From Nonomuraea maritima (lineage in GTDB: Bacteria; Actinomycetota; Actinomycetes; Streptosporangiales; Streptosporangiaceae), in assembly GCF_900100395.1 (NCBI RefSeq), contig NZ_FNFB01000008.1, positions 126,071 through 190,070 on the forward strand: a stretch of 64,000 nucleotides of DNA, written 5' to 3'. A program made the position numbers and the translations under genes. The notes below the pieces were generated by a model. That model was not told the origin of the DNA. It ran no database searches and was given only the letters and a program-made list of their open reading frames with translations. The first letter of the stretch is position 1; the number at the start of each line of letters is the position of its first letter. Shown here piece by piece: positions 63,232-64,000 of this stretch.

Positions 63232-64000
63232 ATGAGAAGGAAACACGCACTGGCAGGAGCCGCGACAGCGGTGCTGGCGCTGGCGCTCGCCGCCTGTGGC
63301 GGCGGTAGCGGCTCGACCCAGCAGCCCGCCCAGTCCGCGTCCGGCGGCACCGGCGCGCAGGACGCGTTCAACGCTGCTGTGACCGGTGTGTTCAACCCGT
63401 CGACCAAGAAGGGCGGGACGCTCAAGGCGGCCCACTCCTCCGACTGGGACAGCCTCGACCCGGGGGACACCTACTACGGCTATTCGTTCGACTTCGGCCG
63501 GTTCTACTGGCGGACGCTGACGATGTACAAGCCGGGCCCCGGCCCTGAGGGCAACACCGTCGTCCCCGACCTCGCGGAGTCGCTCGGCACGCCCAGCGAC
63601 GACGGCAAGACGTGGACGTACAAGATCAAGAGTGGCCTCAAGTTCGAGGACGGCACCCCGATCACCGCCAAGGACGTGGCGTACGCGGTGGCGCGCTCCT
63701 TCGACAAGGAGACCTTCCCGCACGGCCCGTCGTACCTCAACGAGCTGCTCGCCTGGCCGAAGGACTTCAAGGGCGTCTACAAGACCCCCGACGTCGACTA
63801 CTCCTCGGCCGTCGAGGCGACCGACGACACCACGGTGGTCTTCCACCTGAACAAGCCGTTCGCGTCGATGGACTACATCGTCCAGATGCCGATGACGGCC
63901 CCGGTGCCGAAGGACAAGGACACCGGCGCGAAGTACCGCGAGAAGGTCGTCTCCTCCGGCCCGTACAAGTTCGAGACGAACGAGATCGGCAAGCGGTTCG
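63232..64000 (+). CDS. Peptide ABC transporter substrate-binding lipoprotein (3' partial)
   Basis: First 256 residues of a family-5 extracellular solute-binding protein; the frame stays open to the window end. A lipoprotein signal peptide ends in LALAAC (Cys22), then a Gly/Ser-rich linker. The mature protein shows DSLDPGDTYYGYSFDFGRFYWRTL split over two motifs, VVPDLAESLGTPSDDGKTW, and FEDGTPITAKDVAYAV, the conserved binding-protein sequences. It captures peptides or related ligands for the permease upstream. AAAGGGG lies eight bases before the ATG. Confidence 0.92.
   Translation, partial: MRRKHALAGAATAVLALALAACGGGSGSTQQPAQSASGGTGAQDAFNAAVTGVFNPSTKKGGTLKAAHSSDWDSLDPGDTYYGYSFDFGRFYWRTLTMYKPGPGPEGNTVVPDLAESLGTPSDDGKTWTYKIKSGLKFEDGTPITAKDVAYAVARSFDKETFPHGPSYLNELLAWPKDFKGVYKTPDVDYSSAVEATDDTTVVFHLNKPFASMDYIVQMPMTAPVPKDKDTGAKYREKVVSSGPYKFETNEIGKRF

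Noticed and set aside
63632..63850. Separate small Arg/Ser-rich open frame inside the final gene
   Set aside because: It is out of frame with the clear solute-binding protein that runs from 63232 to the window edge, and its composition is typical of a GC-rich shadow frame.

Overview
The DNA is very GC-rich, with strong third-position G/C bias, frequent GTG starts, GGAGG-type ribosome sites and many 1-10 bp gene overlaps. Marker genes are mycothiol ligase MshC, an InhA-type FabG/FabI pair, a WhiB-like protein, DUF3090/DUF3099/DUF6457 proteins and an NnaR-like HemD regulator. Together they indicate a filamentous actinomycete chromosome. The Streptosporangiales (Nonomuraea-like) are my best guess, but genus is inference. 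I see no tRNA, rRNA, CRISPR array, prophage or insertion sequence.

Layout. 1-1.9 kb: end of a Na+/H+ antiporter and a lipoprotein lytic transglycosylase. 1.9-13.6 kb: a LacI-controlled sugar locus with a 1207-residue secreted glycoside hydrolase, regulator, binding protein, two permeases, a GH127 beta-L-arabinofuranosidase and an (alpha/alpha)6 hydrolase. It has no ATPase gene. Two nearly identical operators flank it. 13.6-21.7 kb: GH15 enzyme, divergent YczE/MocR pair, TRIC-type membrane protein, POT peptide transporter and acyl-CoA ligase. 21.8-23.7 kb: two secreted proteins with related C-termini around an AT-rich island. 24.2-26.6 kb: moaA, DUF6457, a probable minus-strand small RNA with three C-rich hairpin loops, DUF3099 and dodecin. 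26.6-30.8 kb: Ntn hydrolase and a TetR-controlled monooxygenase/hydrolase fusion. 30.9-35.4 kb: TldE/TldD and FabG/InhA. 35.4-41.4 kb: a membrane protein, an aldo/keto reductase, and the conserved block phosphatase-DUF3090-SCO1664-like-NRDE-mshC.

41.5-52.4 kb is a glycan locus. A nine-gene minus-strand operon, in which every junction overlaps, encodes a carbamoyltransferase, GT2, two GT9s, GT4, GmhA, HldE, an SDR and a UXS-like epimerase. GmhB and another glycosyltransferase are divergent. This supplies ADP-heptose precursors plus enzymes able to build a carbamoylated glycan, and it lies between mshC and the PAC2-metH genes.

52.4-64 kb: WhiB-like protein convergent with peptide deformylase, an NnaR-like regulator coupled to a CbiX-like chelatase, PAC2 protein with a duplicated 3' end, MetH, a HAD phosphatase, a small membrane protein, and the start of an oligopeptide ABC transporter operon whose binding protein runs off the window.
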